NCBI GenBank assembly: GCA_003971905.1
Contig: RSEE01000017.1
Location: 558,001 to 622,000 of the forward strand
Direction: 5' to 3'
Source: Moniliella sp. 'wahieum'
Taxonomy: Eukaryota > Basidiomycota > Moniliellomycetes > Moniliellales > Moniliellaceae
Length of the DNA: 64,000 nt
Under the pieces are notes generated by a model. That model did not search any database. It had not been told where the DNA came from and was given only the letters and a program-made list of their open reading frames with translations. Shown here piece by piece: positions 1-12,247 of this stretch (positions are counted from its first letter, which is position 1; every line of letters begins with the position of its first letter). A program made the position numbers and the translations under genes.

Positions 1-299
1 AAGCCGACAATGTGGGACACGCTCAAAATTGTTCAAGGGATTCTAGTACCCTTCTTGGTTGGCGAGCAAGTGCTGGTTCGATCTGGCGAGCTGCAGCCTG
101 AGGATACCCTGCATCCTGATGGTGTGCAACTATGGAGCCTCCTAAGCAAACTTACTGCAATCGTCATGGATGCAAGCGGTCTTACGGAGGCCGACATGAG
201 CGAGCTGCAAGAGACGCAAAAGGCCTATGCCGAACTGCTGGAGAGGCTTCTCGTAACCGATGCGGAGGGGAGCAGCGCAGCGAGCTCTACAAAAGAATG
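1..299 (+). CDS. Partial coding exon, protein not recognised
   Basis: An open frame runs in from the window edge and gives about 99 residues up to a likely 5' splice site (GTACGTACT at about 300). The product is acidic and helical, with patches such as LVGEQVLVRSGEL and SELQETQKAYAELLERLL; the second looks like a short amphipathic or coiled helix. The donor matches the GTACGT consensus of this genome's other introns, which supports a real exon. The upstream part lies outside the window, so the start is unknown and the Met at 10 is probably internal. No domain is recognised and no function is proposed. Confidence 0.35.
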
Positions 300-867
300 G
301 CGTACGTACTCTTATGTGATGATTCCTCTTTACGGACCGAGCTGACCATATCGTAAACAGAATGTCCCAACACTCTCTCCTCCATCTGGTTAGACCAGAT
401 ACGATGCGTTGGTCACCTTGTCTCACCTGGCCCACTCCCATGAAAGAAGCAACGAGCGGACGGAGGAAGAGATTAGTAACGAGACCCTTCCCTTCTGGCG
501 TATCAAGCGGTCTACAAACGTGACTCGTGATCGACATGCTATCTTGGCGCAGGGACGAAACAAAACTTGGCCGCGAGGTGGACAACTGCGACGCGAGCAT
601 CCCTGGCCAGTCGGGTTCCAACTCCAACGTCAATTCACGCCTTTGGAAACAGATGGAATGCGGAACCTGATCTCCAACACGGGCGATGAACGTTCGAAGT
701 CTGTGGGGCCATGTGAGGCGAGACTTGCAGCCGACAAACGTTTGCACCTATACATTGCTATACGCCGCACCTTTGATCACTTTGAAAGTCTACTGTCCGG
801 AGCAAATTTGTGGAAGAGAACACATTGAAAAAATGTCCTATGTAGCACTTGGCCATGATCAATCAGG

Positions 868-1227
868 AGGGACCTGTCCCCAAGGCAAAACCAAGAGGAA
901 AATGACCTCTATCGCGCCCGAAACCCAACCTACGTTAGCGTCTTCTTTTTCCTCGCTGATCCTGAGCACCCCGAAGAGGCACAGGCAGCATGCGCTGTAC
1001 CTGACTCTGAGCCAGTGGTGGAGTCCGGTACGGTGCGCGTCCGCTTCACACCCTACCCAACTGTACTCATTCCTGTCCACCGGTTCCGGCTCCTACTCGG
1101 GTGTGTCGATCCTTTCGGCACACCAGGCGCCTATGCCAATGCGGACCACCGTCTGCCAGCCCACTTGGAGGGCAGCATCTTTGTCTATCGCGATCCGCGT
1201 CGACAGCACGTCTTTCCTGAGGCCTGA
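868..1227 (+). CDS. Putative coding fragment, protein not recognised
   Basis: From about 868 one frame reads 120 residues of protein-like sequence (including YRARNPTYVSVFFFLADPE, VRVRFTPYPTVLIPVHRF and GSIFVYRDPRRQ) before a TGA at about 1225. An AG at 865-866 could be a splice acceptor. Protein-like sequence in other frames between about 540 and 860 suggests that this and the fragment at 1-299 belong to one gene cut by introns and by base indels. The hydrophobic/charged pattern is that of a folded domain, but I cannot name it. No start codon or gene end can be fixed. Confidence 0.25.
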   Translation, partial: RDLSPRQNQEENDLYRARNPTYVSVFFFLADPEHPEEAQAACAVPDSEPVVESGTVRVRFTPYPTVLIPVHRFRLLLGCVDPFGTPGAYANADHRLPAHLEGSIFVYRDPRRQHVFPEA

Positions 1228-1661
1228 GTACCAGTAAAAAGGCACGACCTCATCGATCGTCTTCTCGTGTGTTTTTCCAATGACATCTGGCCGTCTACCA
1301 TTTACAGCACTTGTAAACGTGGATCTAGTTGCGGTTGACTGGGGCATTTGGAGATGTGTTGATCACCGGTCAGTTTGGGACTTAGGGTGATTCCAAGCGC
1401 AGAGAGTATGGCTTATGGCACGCCCGGCATCGCGTCAGTCCCCTGGGGGGTGAGCGACGGGCACTTCAATTAGGCAAATAGTTCACTGTGGTTCAACGAT
1501 GCCGCCACCAACTTCGCCTTGGCTCCGTTGATGTCTTCTGTGCGCCTGGTCGACATAGGGCACGAACGCGCCACTGCGGTATGATATAGGACCCCCTCTC
1601 TCCCCAGGCCTCATGCATCATGTCCCGTATTTGAAACAGGCCATGCGGCGCGCCCTGTCCC

Positions 1662-2811
1662 ATGGCTGACTCTGTTCCCGGCTTACAGTTCCTGCACAGC
1701 ATCCTGGATGAAGTGGACGTACGTGCATCTGCATCACACTCTTCCATCCGCTTTGGACAGACGCTGACGGCGCAGCCTTTCATTTACTTTCATTTCCTTT
1801 CTGTTCGCTCTGACAGCCACTGACTGTGCGCCCATCCGCGCCTGGTCCATACCCCGATACTAGCATTCTCAGTCGCGGCCAGGTAGCGCTCATCATTGGG
1901 CCGACGGGAACGGGCAAGCCGGCTCTGGTGGCGCACCTGCTTGCTCAGGTCTTGGTACCCCCTCGTGCGAACTCAGTGGGTGCACCGAGAAACGTCTGGA
2001 TGATGGATATGTCTGCCCGCTTCCCCATTCGCCGCGTGTGGCAGGAGACGCGGGCGCGTGTGCATGTGCATCTGCAAGCAGCGGGGGGTGGAACAGCTGC
2101 CGAGCAACTCAACCTCCAAACTGACGCGGCACTCTGTGGACTTCATTTGCTCCGTCCACGTGGATCGGTAGGCCTCCTAGCCGCACTGAGAAAGTTGCAC
2201 CAGCGCGTTGTTTCCACAGACGAGACGTTGGGTACGTTCCTCATCTCTCGTTCGGCTGACATGGATCTGCTAGATGGATCTACTAGATGGATCTGCTCCG
2301 GCAAACCAACCTGTTGCATCTACTGGACTGACCAGCCCAATCCGTGTTTCGTGCCTGGTGGCACGCTCTGCCCTGACTCCCAGACTTGCTCGTGGTAGAC
2401 CAGCTTACCTGTCCTGGCGACCCAGCCTCGACCAAGACGGCTCACATCACCGCCGAGCTGGAGAGGATACGCAAAGCGAGCGGGGCATGTGTTATCTTAG
2501 CCAACCGAGATCCGCTGACAGCGAGCCGTTCCTGGCCCTCTTTCTGGCTCTCCACCTTGCCTGTCCAGATGGAACTGAGCCTGACAGCCGTGCAAGCAGC
2601 CTGCACCAAACTAAAGCCTGCAGAGCTGGACGAAGCCACTGCGCTGGCCCAACGCGAGCAGCGTGGCACGACACGCCCAACCCAGATTCAGGGAACACTG
2701 CGCGTGCACCGACGTGCGCAAGGTTCCGTCACCACCCACCCGGTCTCGTTCGCTGTGACCCAGGACAGGATCGTGCAGCTGGACGGCCAGTGGCTTGGGG
2801 TACCAGAGTAA
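1662..2811 (+). CDS. XRCC2: XRCC2/Rlp1-like RAD51 paralogue (RecA-fold), 3 exons
   Basis: Exons 1662-1718, 1817-2231 and 2384-2811 join in phase (introns GTACGT...AG) to give 299 aa, close to the roughly 280 aa of human XRCC2. It is one of the few genes here with no apparent indel. A Walker A motif, GPTGTGKP, lies near residue 49. It is followed by the family pattern of strand, Asp and F...R (VWMMDMSARFPIRRVW), then LHLLRPRGSVGLLAALRKLH, which resembles the 'FRP..S..LLATL' segment of fungal and plant XRCC2. A Walker B-like LLVVDQL comes next, and a C-terminal beta segment ends FAVTQDRIVQLDGQ. XRCC2 proteins bind other RAD51 paralogues and help load RAD51 in homologous recombination in the nucleus. 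The last Walker A residue is Pro instead of Thr/Ser. Another RAD51 paralogue is possible, but the pattern best fits XRCC2. Confidence 0.72.
2264..2302 (+). repeat. Tandem ATGGATCTRCTAG-type repeat in an intron
   Basis: Inside intron 2 of the XRCC2-like gene the unit ATGGATCTGCTAG recurs about three times with small changes. It adds length to an intron that is otherwise free of repeats. Confidence 0.6.
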
Positions 2812-3280
2812 GCCGTGCGGAGCGCGGAGCGGGCGGTGGGACTAGGTCGAAGCATGGCTGCCCCCCCCCCCCGGCCCAGCAGAAATTGATCCGCGGAGGC
2901 TGAGGAGTAGTGAGTACTCAGACTGCGTAGTGAGTGAGATTCAGATCGATCAGACCCTCAGGGCCTCAGACGGGCTGGCGGGCCGATTGCGCGGTTGATT
3001 AATGGTTGAGGATGGCCGATGGGCGATGAGATGGCGGATGGATGATGGATGATATCGGGCGATGGCTCGACCATCGGCAGCGCAGACTGCGGTCTGGTGC
3101 GGTGCTCCAGCCGCTGGTCCAATGCAGCGACGCACAGATCAGCCCGGCCTCGTCCCAACACTGGCCCCGTGCAGCGACCAGTCACGTGTTCGGCCGTGGA
3201 ATGGGCAGCGTGCGTTGCCTGGATCGCAGACGTGGGGAGGGGGAGGCATCCCGTGCCATCTCCCTTCCACCACCCCCTCC
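2812..3280. other. Intergenic region with GATG-rich simple sequence
   Basis: Spacer between the XRCC2-like gene and the glucosidase. It holds a run of ten cytosines near 2863, and a degenerate GATGG/GATGA repeat at about 3002-3063 next to the palindromic word GATATC. Long open frames here on both strands come from base composition; none resembles a protein family. The 3' part is probably the promoter and 5' UTR of the glucosidase. Confidence 0.5.
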
Positions 3281-6200
3281 ATGGCCAGCCCCCCCGCTGC
3301 CCCCTCCACCCCCTCTGGCCACGCCCCTCCGCTCCGGGCGGCCTGGCCATCGACCTCCCTCCCCCTGACGTGGCTGCCATCGCGCCCCACGCCTTCCTGC
3401 CCACCACCCCCAGCGGCTACCCGCAGCACCGCACCAAGCATGCCGCCGCCACTCCCAGGCCCTCCAGTCCCGCCGTCCCACCCACACCCCGCGCGGCTCC
3501 TTCTACACACGGAACCACCACATTCTAGCCGAGCGCGAGCGCGACGCTACTCTCTCCCCCACGGCCCGCTCCCGCAGCCAAAGCCAAAGCGCGACCGGGG
3601 GAAGTCGTACCCGTGATGCCAGTGCGCACGACTTTGAGTACGTTGCCGAGCCTTCCACCATGGACGAGGTCGCGTCCATCTCCTCCATCCCGACCGATAC
3701 TACCTTCGATAGGGCTCCCCCAAGCGCACCTACGATCAACACTGATCCTTTTACCACGGTAGCTGCCACGGCCGCTGCCACGGCCGCTGCGCGCCGCCCC
3801 TCGGCCTACCTCCCTTCCGATCTGCCTTGGGCATCAAAGGAGAACACTCGGCTTCTCGAAGATGGACGAAAGGAACGGTACTGGAAGCGATGGGGACCGT
3901 ACGTGAGTGAGCGTCAATGGGTACGTTCCTCTCCTTTGGCTGTGATGGCATTCCCTTGCTTTTGCACAGGGCTCTAGGTTGACTGGCGTCTCATTTGCTT
4001 GTACAGGGAACGGTGCGCGAAGACTATTCGGCCAATGGCGATGCTTGGTCTCACTTTCCCCATGAGATGGCCCGCTCGCGGGCTTATCGCTGGGGAGAAG
4101 ATGGCCTAGCTGGCATCTCGGACAGTCACTGTCGTCTGGCCTTCTCCCTGGCCCTGTGGAATGGAAAAGATTCTATTTTGAAGGAACGCTTGTTTGGTAT
4201 TCCCAACCCGCAGGGTAACCACGGTGAAGACGTTAAAGAACTGTACTGGTACGCTGACAACACGCCGACCCACTCGTACCAAAAGTACATCTACAAGTAT
4301 CCCCAAACGCCGTACCCCTACGAGCAGCTTGTTCGCGAATCCACCAACCGCAACCGGGACGTGAACGAGTTTGAAATCACCGACACGGACATTTTTGATG
4401 AGGGTCGGTACTGGGATGTGATCATCGAATATGCCAAGGACGAGGATGAGGAAAATGCGACCTCCATCCGCATCTCTGCCTTCAATCGCAGTTCCGAGCC
4501 GGCGGATTTGCACTTGATACCTCAACTCTTATTCCGCAACACGTGGAGTTGGGACGAGGGCAAGTCGGCCAAGCCTTCGCTGCAGCTTGTGGATGACTAC
4601 GTCGTCCAGGCAGACCACGATGATTTGGGACGGTATTTTTGTACTGCTCCACCTCCCCTTCCCCGAGCTTGCCCGTCGCGCGTGGCAGTACCCAAGTGGA
4701 GCTGGTTTCGGACGGGGAGGTAGTACCTGAGATGCTCTTTACGGAGAATGAGACCAACTTTGAGCGCCTCTATGGCGGGACGAATGCCAACACGTTCGCC
4801 AAAGATGCGTTCCACGACCATATCATCTTTGAACATCGTCTTGCCAAGGATAAGCCGGCGCCTACGCGAGACACTCGCACAGTGAAAAAGCGCGTGCCCA
4901 AGATGGTCTCCAAGCCGTTCACAGTGCTCAAACCCAAGTCGGTGCCAGCGTCGGCTCATGAGGTTGAGGATGACGGAACCAAAACGGTAACTCCTTCCAC
5001 GCCTCAGAGTTCTCCCCCGAGTTGGTTGAGGCGGACGAAGCGACCGAGTACGATGAAGTGACAGAGTATGTGTCCCTTGAGGAGATGGTCGAAGTCGAAG
5101 AAGAAGAGGAATACTTTGTTCAAACCACGGAGCGGATGAGGGACTATGTCAACCCAGCCAACGTTGGCACCAAAGCGGGGGCACACTATGTCTTCCATTC
5201 CGTCCCCCCCAATGGCGGTTGTGCGGTGGTGCGACTCAAGTTGACGCCTAAGACACCTACCGATGACCCAACTATTGACGACGACGATGCATTTGATCAA
5301 GTTTTGGAGGACCGTCGTGCGAAGCGGACGAGTTTTACTCCCGTCTCGAAATGGGCGCGGCAAGCGACGACATGCGACAGGTGATGCGGCAGGCGTTGGC
5401 AGGCATGTTGTGGAACAAGCAGTTCTACCAGTTCATCCAGAGCGAATGGATCAAGGGCGATCCGGCCCAGCCGCCTCCTCCTCCTGAACGCAAACGCGTT
5501 CGTAACCGCGAGTGGCGCCATCTGTATGCGCATGACATCCTCTCCATGCCCGATAAGTGGGAGTACCCTTTCTTTGCCGTGTGGGACACTGCATTCCACT
5601 GCATCCCGCTCGCTATGATCGATCCTGCCTTTGCCAAAAAACAGCTCGACCTCTTCACCCGCGAATGGTACATGAAGCCCGACGGTGCGTTGCCGGCTTA
5701 CGAATGGTCCTTCTCTGATGTCAATCCGCCCGTGCACGCGTGGGCTACGTTCCGTGTGTTCAAGCTGGAGCGGAAACTTCATGGGCACGAGGACTTGGCC
5801 TTCTTGGAACGTGTGTTCCAGAAACTGTTGCTCAACTTTACATGGTGGACGTACGTACTTGCCTCCCCCTTCCCCTCTTGCCCCGCTGAATTGGCTCTCG
5901 AGCCACCGAGCGAGAGGATATTGTTGCTGACCTACATTTGCCTGGCAGGAACCGCAAAGATGCATCGGGATCGGGTGTGTTTGAGGGGGGATTCCTTGGT
6001 CTGGACAACATTGGTCCCTTTAATCGTTCGGAGCCGCTGCCCAATGGCGGCAAGTTGCGCCAAGCCGATGGGACGGCGTGGATGGCGTTTTATGCACTTA
6101 CGATGCTCAGCATGGCGCTCGAATTGGCCAAGCACAATCCCACCTACGAGGACATTGCCAGCAAGTTCTTTGAGCACTTTATCTACATCTCGGACGCCAT

Positions 6201-7213
6201 GACGTACCGCAACGCGGACGATGAGGAGGACGTGTCGCTGTGGTCGAGGAGGATAAGTTTTACTACGATGCCATCTCGTGGGGCAACGGGGTGTCGCAGC
6301 TTATCCCGCTGCGGCGCTGGTCGGGCTCATGCCACTGTATGCTACCTTGACGATTGAGCCTGTTATCCTGAAACGGTTCCCCTCCTTTGCGCGGCGCATG
6401 CAGTGGTTCCTTGACAACCGCAGCGATTTGGCCCAACGCAACATTGCCAACATGTCCACCGCCGGTAAGGGCGACCGTCGTCTGTTGGCCATGGTCAACC
6501 GCGAGCGACTGGAACACATCCTGCGCCGCATGTTGGACGAATCGGAGTTCCTATCGGACTATGGCATTCGCTCTTTGTCTAAGTACCACCAAGACCACCC
6601 TTTTACCACGACGATTGATGGACAAGAGTTCTCCGCTGGCTATTGGCCCGGCGACTCGCACTCGGGCATGTTTGGCGGTAACTCCAATTGGCGCGGACCG
6701 ATCTGGTTGGCAGTCAACTTTCTCCTGATTGAGAGTCTACAGCGGTTCTACCAGTACTACGGCGACACGTTCCAGATTGAGTTCCCGACTGGTTCGGGGG
6801 AAATGGCGACCCTAGGCGAAGTAGCGAGCGAACTACAAGAACGGTTGATCTCGCTGTTCTTGCGTGACCCTACTGGTCGTCGACCCGCGAACGGCGGTGT
6901 ACCTTTCTTGGACTACACGTGCCGCGACCTAGTCCTGTTCCATGAATTCTTCCATGGCGACTCGGGCAAGGGGTTGGGCGCGTCCCACCAAACAGGTTGG
7001 ACGGGTCTCGTGGCCTTCTCCATCTTTGCCGCTGCTCAGGTCGATACTCTCCCCCGCACCCCGCGCACTCCACGCTCCACCGCCGCACATTACTTTGATG
7101 ATCACTTTGCCGACTTGGAGTCCCACGCTGAATCTCAAGCTTCTACCCCGGCCTCCCGCTCCCGCCGCGCTTCCGTCTGCTACAGCCGCGCCCCGAGCCC
7201 GGACGAGCTGTGA
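3281..7213 (+). CDS. GH63-like glucosidase (YMR196W / MGH1-type family)
   Basis: Large cytosolic glucosidase-like protein of about 1,050-1,100 aa. It opens with a Pro/Ser-rich leader. The fungal signature [15 protein letters not shown] (about 3500) and [10 protein letters not shown] follow, then [30 protein letters not shown] and LYATLTIEP. The C-terminal (alpha/alpha)6 barrel carries the family's core motif [14 protein letters not shown] (about 6670) and GWTGLVAF. Two introns fit exactly: 3921-4006 (phase 0) and 5851-5948 (phase 2). The start is uncertain: the ATG at 3281 is nearest, but its frame must shift to reach the conserved leader. Single-base frame changes lie near 4640, 4990, 5325, 6250 and 6310, each inside conserved sequence and without a possible intron, so they look like assembly indels. 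The substrate is unknown; family members resemble GH63 alpha-glucosidases and mannosylglycerate hydrolase. Confidence 0.85.
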
Positions 7214-8207
7214 GATGCCAAATGCGAAATGCGGAATGCGAAATGCGAAATGGCATGTGCGGGATGGGCTCTGCGAGAGGCGAGCGGCAAGACGCAAGGT
7301 GCAAGGTGCACATGACATGGAAGGCTGCTCCACTCTGTGCCGCGAAACTACACCCAGCAGCGACAACCAACAGCCACAGTGACAACGGCGGTGACAACGA
7401 CAGACTGTGCATGATGTTCATGCGTAACGCGTAACCGGTAACTGCCAATGAATCTTGTTCTCTTCTTTGGGGCTGGCAGCTGGCAGCTGGCACGGCCCCT
7501 AGTCTGTCTGTTTGTCGGCGTCTTTTGCCTCCTGTTCTGGGCTCGTAAATCATGAATCGTGGACATAATGTGATAATGTGATATGTGACTCCAAAGGGGA
7601 CGAAAGCTACGTAACACGTAACGCGTAAGTTGGACATGGGGGTAACCGGTTAGTAACCGGTAACTGGTAACGAGGCCAATGATAAATGATGAATGATGGA
7701 GTTGCCTACGACGGTGGCAGAGGACTTGCAGCTGGTGGGGGCTGGGCACGGGGTCGTTGCGGCGGAGGAGGGGATCGCTGCCGGCGGGATGCTGCGGAAG
7801 CCCCCCGCCGCGCCAGAACCACCGGGCACCAGCCAGCGCACACAGCGCACACAGCGCACACAGCGCCCCTGCCGGGCCGCTGCGCTCGGCCTCGCGTCTG
7901 CATCTCACATCTCACATCTCACGCCTCCCTCCCCCCGCGCTGGAAGCTGGAGCCGCGGTGGGGGCTGCGCCGGGTGCGTGCTGGTGCTGGGGCACGACGC
8001 CCGCCTTCGTCACCGTGTCACCATCGTCCACCATGCATCATGATGGTCGTGCAAGCATTCTGCATTGCGCATGTCAGGGCCCACGCACAGCGCCAGTGTG
8101 TGGCTATACCGCTCAGAAGTGTCGCACCGGCGGTTGCCTGCCCGCCGGGAGCGCGGATAAGCGTGCCCGCACCGGTGGTTGGGTGCACGTGCAAACTCTG
8201 CGCAAGC

Positions 8208-8262
8208 AGGCTGAGCGGCTGAGCACTGGCTGAGCGCTGAGCGGCTGAGCGCTGCAGCGCCT
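8208..8262. repeat. GCTGAGCG tandem/inverted simple repeat
   Basis: The words GCTGAGCG and GAGCGGCTGA recur five to six times and are interspersed with the palindrome GCGCTGCAGCGC. It can form small hairpins. It lies in the spacer upstream of ALDH and has no coding content. Confidence 0.6.
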
Positions 8263-8854
8263 AGCAATCACCGAGGCACGGGGCCTGTGTGCGGGCAGCG
8301 CGCGCGGTGGAGATTAGCCGCGATGACGTCGTTGTGTGCGGCAGCTGGGCGGGCCCACGGGATGCGGCAGCGGCCCCATGCGGCGGCGCGGGGGGGCGGC
8401 ACAGCGCGGCACGGGGGCGGCGCCCGCTGGGGGCAGCGGCGGCCCCCGGCGGCTCCCGGTGCGGTTAAGCTCTGGGGGGGCTGGTGTGGCAGGCCCCACC
8501 ACTCGTCCCGTGCCTGCTGCGGCGCTCGCTTTTGTTGACGGATGGAGTGTCTGTGGGCTCTTGCATCGTCGCAGGCGCTGGGCCTGCTTCCATGCCCGAT
8601 GCCGAGGCACTGCCTGTGCCCGCCTCGGCATCACCCACCCCGCCACAGCCACCGGCGCTCGGCCCCACCGGCGGCCTTACCCCCGCTTCTGTGCGGCCTT
8701 CTTTCGGGTGTGCTGCTCCCCTGCGTCTGTCGGCTCCCATCGCCCTCGCCGCCGCCTCGGCCCCAGCAGCCCAGTCTCACGTCGGCTGCCGTCTGTCTTT
8801 TTTCCAGCTTGCATTTTGCAGCTTACAGCTTTGTGCGGAGCCTGCCCAAAACAC

Positions 8855-8860
8855 TTATAA
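8855..8860 (+). promoter_or_regulatory. TATA-like box of the ALDH gene
   Basis: TTATAA sits in an otherwise C/G-rich stretch 58 bp upstream of the ATG at 8918 and just before the pyrimidine-rich leader. The position is typical for a core promoter with a short 5' UTR. Confidence 0.4.
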
Positions 8861-8917
8861 CCCCCGCCCCCGCTCTCCCCCCTCCCCGTCTCCATCCCCC
8901 CACCAGCCCCCCCCCCC

Positions 8918-10767
8918 ATGCGCTCCGCCGTGCTCCAACAGCCTCTCCGCGCCTCCCTCCGCACCTCCACCCCGGCGGTCGTCCGCGCCAGCGTGCGTGC
9001 CAGCCTGCCTCGCTCCTCGGCCCTCGTCGCTCGCGGCTTGCACCGCACCGCCGCCCTCGCGTCGCCTGCGGCTGCCGTAGCGCCGGCCGGGGTGCCTGCC
9101 CTGGCCACCCGCGCCTACTCCACCTCCAACCCTCTGCCCCAAGTTCACCTCCAGTTCCCCAACGGGCAACGCAGCAGCTTCAATGGCGGTCTGTACATTG
9201 AGTACGTTTATTGTTCCCGTTCGCTGATGGCTGTGCTTTCACCCTAGGGGCGCTGTCGCGCTCGTGGGCAGGATGCTGACCTGGGTCGTACTTTTGCTTG
9301 TGTGTGGGGTAGTGGTGAGTGGGTGCCGTCGATGACGGGGGAAACGCTGCAAGTGTTCAACCCGGCCACGACCGAGCAGATTGCCGAGATTTCCCAGGGC
9401 GACGCACACGATGTCGACTTGGCGGTGCAGGCGGCCCGACGCGCATTCAAGACTACCTGGGGTCTGCACACCACGGGACCCCAGCGTGCCGTCCTGCTCA
9501 ACAAGCTCGCCCGTCTGATCGAGGACAACTTCGATGAGCTGGCAGCGATCGAAGCGCTGGACAATGGCAAACCAGTCGAGATTGCCAAGGCGTTCGATGT
9601 GGCGCAACTGCTCGAGGCTATCCGCTACTTTGCCGGCTGGGCCGACAAACATTCGGGCCAAGTCTTGTCGGGAGAAAACCCGCATTTGTTCCAGTACACG
9701 CGCTTGGAACCGATTGGCGTGTGTGCCGCGATCGTGCCGTGGAATTACCCTCTGATGTTGACCGCGTGGAAGTTGGGCCCGGCCTTGGCTACGGGCAACA
9801 CGATCGTGCTCAAGTCGGCGGAAAACACTCCCTTGTCGGCATTGAAACTGTTTGAGTTGATTGACCAAGCGGGCTTCCCCAAGGGCGTCGTGAACCTCGT
9901 CACGGGCCTCGGCACGGGCGCAGGTAACGCCATGGCCGAACACCACGATATTGACAAGATCTCCTTCACGGGTTCGACGCGGGTCGGACGCGTGGTGATG
10001 AAGGCCGCGGCCAACACTAACTTGAAGAAGGTCACACTCGAATTGGGTGGCAAGTCACCTTCGGTCGTCTTGGACGACGCTGACTTGGAACAGGCCGTGT
10101 CGTGGTGCACCATGGGCGTCAACTTCAACATGGGCCAAACGTGCTGCGCTGGCACGCGGATTTACGTCCACGAAAAGATCTACGAACCGTTCTTGGCTGG
10201 CTTGAAGGCCAAGTTTGAATCCCTCAAGGTCGGCGACCCATTCGAAAAGGGTACCTACCTCGGCCCGCAGATTTCCAAGGCACAGTATGACCGTATCATG
10301 CACTTTATCGAGGTGGGCAAGACCGAGGGCACCCTCGTCACGGGCGGCAAAACGTTGACTGAGGACAGGTACTACGGCCAAGGCAAGCCTGTTGGATGGT
10401 TCGTCGAGCCCACCATCTTTGCCGATTGCGCTGAAGACTCGGTGATCAGCCGCGAAGAAATCTTTGGCCCTGTGGTGGTCGTGCACAAGTTCAAAGACCA
10501 TGACGAGCTGCTGCACAAGGCCAACGATTCCATGTACGGTTTGGCGGCCGGTGTCTTCTCGCGCGACATTTCCAAGGCGCTCAAGACGGCACATGCGCTC
10601 CAGGCCGGTTCGGTATGGGTCAACACGTACAATGCGCTTTCGGCCCAGGTACCATTCGGCGGATACAAAGCGTCCGGTATTGGTCGTGAAAACGCTAGTT
10701 ACGCCCTGGGAACTACGTCCAAGTTAAGGCCGTGTCGGTCAACATTGATGCGCCTAACCCGCTTTGA
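8918..10767 (+). CDS. Mitochondrial-type aldehyde dehydrogenase (NAD+)
   Basis: Oxidises aldehydes such as acetaldehyde to acids (ALDH1/2 family, like yeast Ald4/Ald5). Exon 1 (8918-9201) encodes an Arg/Ala/Ser-rich, acid-free leader typical of a mitochondrial presequence. Intron 9202-9312 is phase 2 and joins FNGGLYID to GEWVPSMTG. The NAD and catalytic parts are complete: WNYPLML, FTGSTRVGR, the general-base motif LELGGKSP, the catalytic Cys in FNMGQTCCAG, and EEIFGPV. One base is missing near 10708; the true end reads GNYVQVKAVSVNIDAPNPL and stops at 10765-10767. With one restored base the CDS is 1,740 nt, an exact 580 codons including stop. The C-terminus matches fungal ALDHs. Confidence 0.93.
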
Positions 10768-12247
10768 GGTCCCCAGCTCTTCACAGCTATGATCTAATAT
10801 CCAATTCAGGCACATTCGTTACCCTTATTGCTTGGTGGTTTTGTGGTGTGTGTGTCCCTCACGTAAATGCTTTTGACTTCGCTCCGCGCTCATAAAGCTG
10901 CAATATAACAAGAAGGCCGAAGGCACACACCATTCTAGGTATAGGCTGAATTACTACCATCGGCAGCCAAAGCAAGTTGTTTGTTCACGCCTTGTGTGCA
11001 TAGTGGCTGGTGGCTCCGTTTTGCTCCGCTCCAATTCCTCATGCAGCGTACGCTTCATCGATCCGTAACGCGTAACGCGCAAAAATGCATAGTGCCTAGT
11101 GCGCCACCTCTCAAATCTCACATCTCTCATCTCTCATACCTGTCACAATAACGTCCCACCTCTCAGATCTCAGATCTCATACCGGCTAGAACTCCACCAG
11201 CCCTAGGGGCCTAGGCCAGCCTGTACCGGTTACCGCTTAGGCTAAGCTTAGCGCCGACTATCCCACCTCGGCTGCGGAGAGTTGCGCGTCCCCTGTTGCG
11301 GAAAATGTGGGTACCCAGGTTGGGGATCGACACTGGTACTGTTGAACGTTTGCACGTACTGACCGATGAGGATCACCGTTCGCCACGGATCATCGACCGT
11401 GTGTTCACAGTCCCTCTATAGTCCCTGGGGCTTCTTCACTCTCAGTGTGACATGTTACGCGTTACGCGTTATTACGCGTTCCGGGTTACCCCGGTTACCG
11501 ATTGCCGGTTGGTTTAGTGCCCCCACTTTAAGCTTTACTAGTGAAGCTAGTGAGGTTGCGGAAAATGTGGGCAATGTGTCGAGCGAAACTAATGAGAACA
11601 AGCTGCAACAGGCATATGTGTTGCACACTGTTGGCAGTCGCAGTTTTGTTCCTGGAATAGTAGGATCAAGCGATCAAGTCTCTGCTCCCTTTTGTGCCGC
11701 CCACCGCATCCCGACGGCGTTCCGGACGTGCCCTCTACCACACCGTACCCTATTGTCCTCTACCGCAATCGATAAGCGATAATCGATAATCGGGAACCGG
11801 GAACCACTCCGCAGCCCTTTCTCTTGTTGTGCCTGTGATCTGCGGCAAACTCCGCCAGTAGGCCTGGCCACCGCACCAATAGCGATCATCTCGATCATCC
11901 CTCTCCCCCCGCCCCATCAACGCGTCCCGCTCCCCCTCCCCCTCGAAAGCTTTTCTTCGCGCTCCCATTGGGCTCGCTCACCCCACACAGTGAGCGGTGC
12001 CATTTGCGGCTACTGGCCGCACCACCATTCTCCGGCCCCGTCATCGCCATCTCTCCGTTGTCCTTCCGCCGCTTCACAGCTACTACAACTGCACCCATCA
12101 AACAAAGAACCTGCTTAAAGTCGGGCCCCGTTTCCACTTTTCCGCTTTTCTCTCTCCCACCACCCTCATCATCGTCATCACTGGCGAGCAACCCCCCCTC
12201 AACACCTTCAGCCCCAACTATCCTGTCTACATTTCCGTACGGCCGCA
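10768..12247. other. 1.5 kb intergenic region with GTTACGCGTTAC words
   Basis: No gene is supported. It holds ACGCGT at 11068-11073, three closely spaced copies at 11457-11479 and one at 11920-11925. It also has GGTTACC/GGTTACCG words (about 11225, 11490) and repeated CTCTCAKATCTC words (11105-11180). The last 350 bp is pyrimidine-rich and is probably the promoter and leader of the DUF1399 gene. Confidence 0.5.

Larger units (their letters stand above)
7214..8917. other. 1.7 kb intergenic region, repeats and ALDH promoter
   Basis: No gene is supported; the open frames are compositional. It contains a tandem GAAATGCG-type repeat (7216-7256), GTAAC/ACGCGT words (7425-7440, 7608-7675), an ACAGCGC repeat (7838-7866), CATCTCA repeats (7901-7922) and a GCTGAGCG repeat with inverted copies (8208-8262). 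A TTATAA box at 8855-8860 lies 58 bp before the ALDH ATG. The last stretch is strongly pyrimidine-rich and ends in an 11-C run touching the ATG, which suggests a C-rich 5' UTR. Confidence 0.55.

Noticed and set aside
868-1330. RNA-dependent RNA polymerase fragment
   Set aside because: LLGCVDPFG and VYRDP resemble parts of RdRP, but the HPGD-type and DxDGD catalytic motifs are absent.
7214-8900. Several 70-220 codon frames upstream of ALDH
   Set aside because: All are repeat- or GC-driven with no start context, motif or splice pattern.
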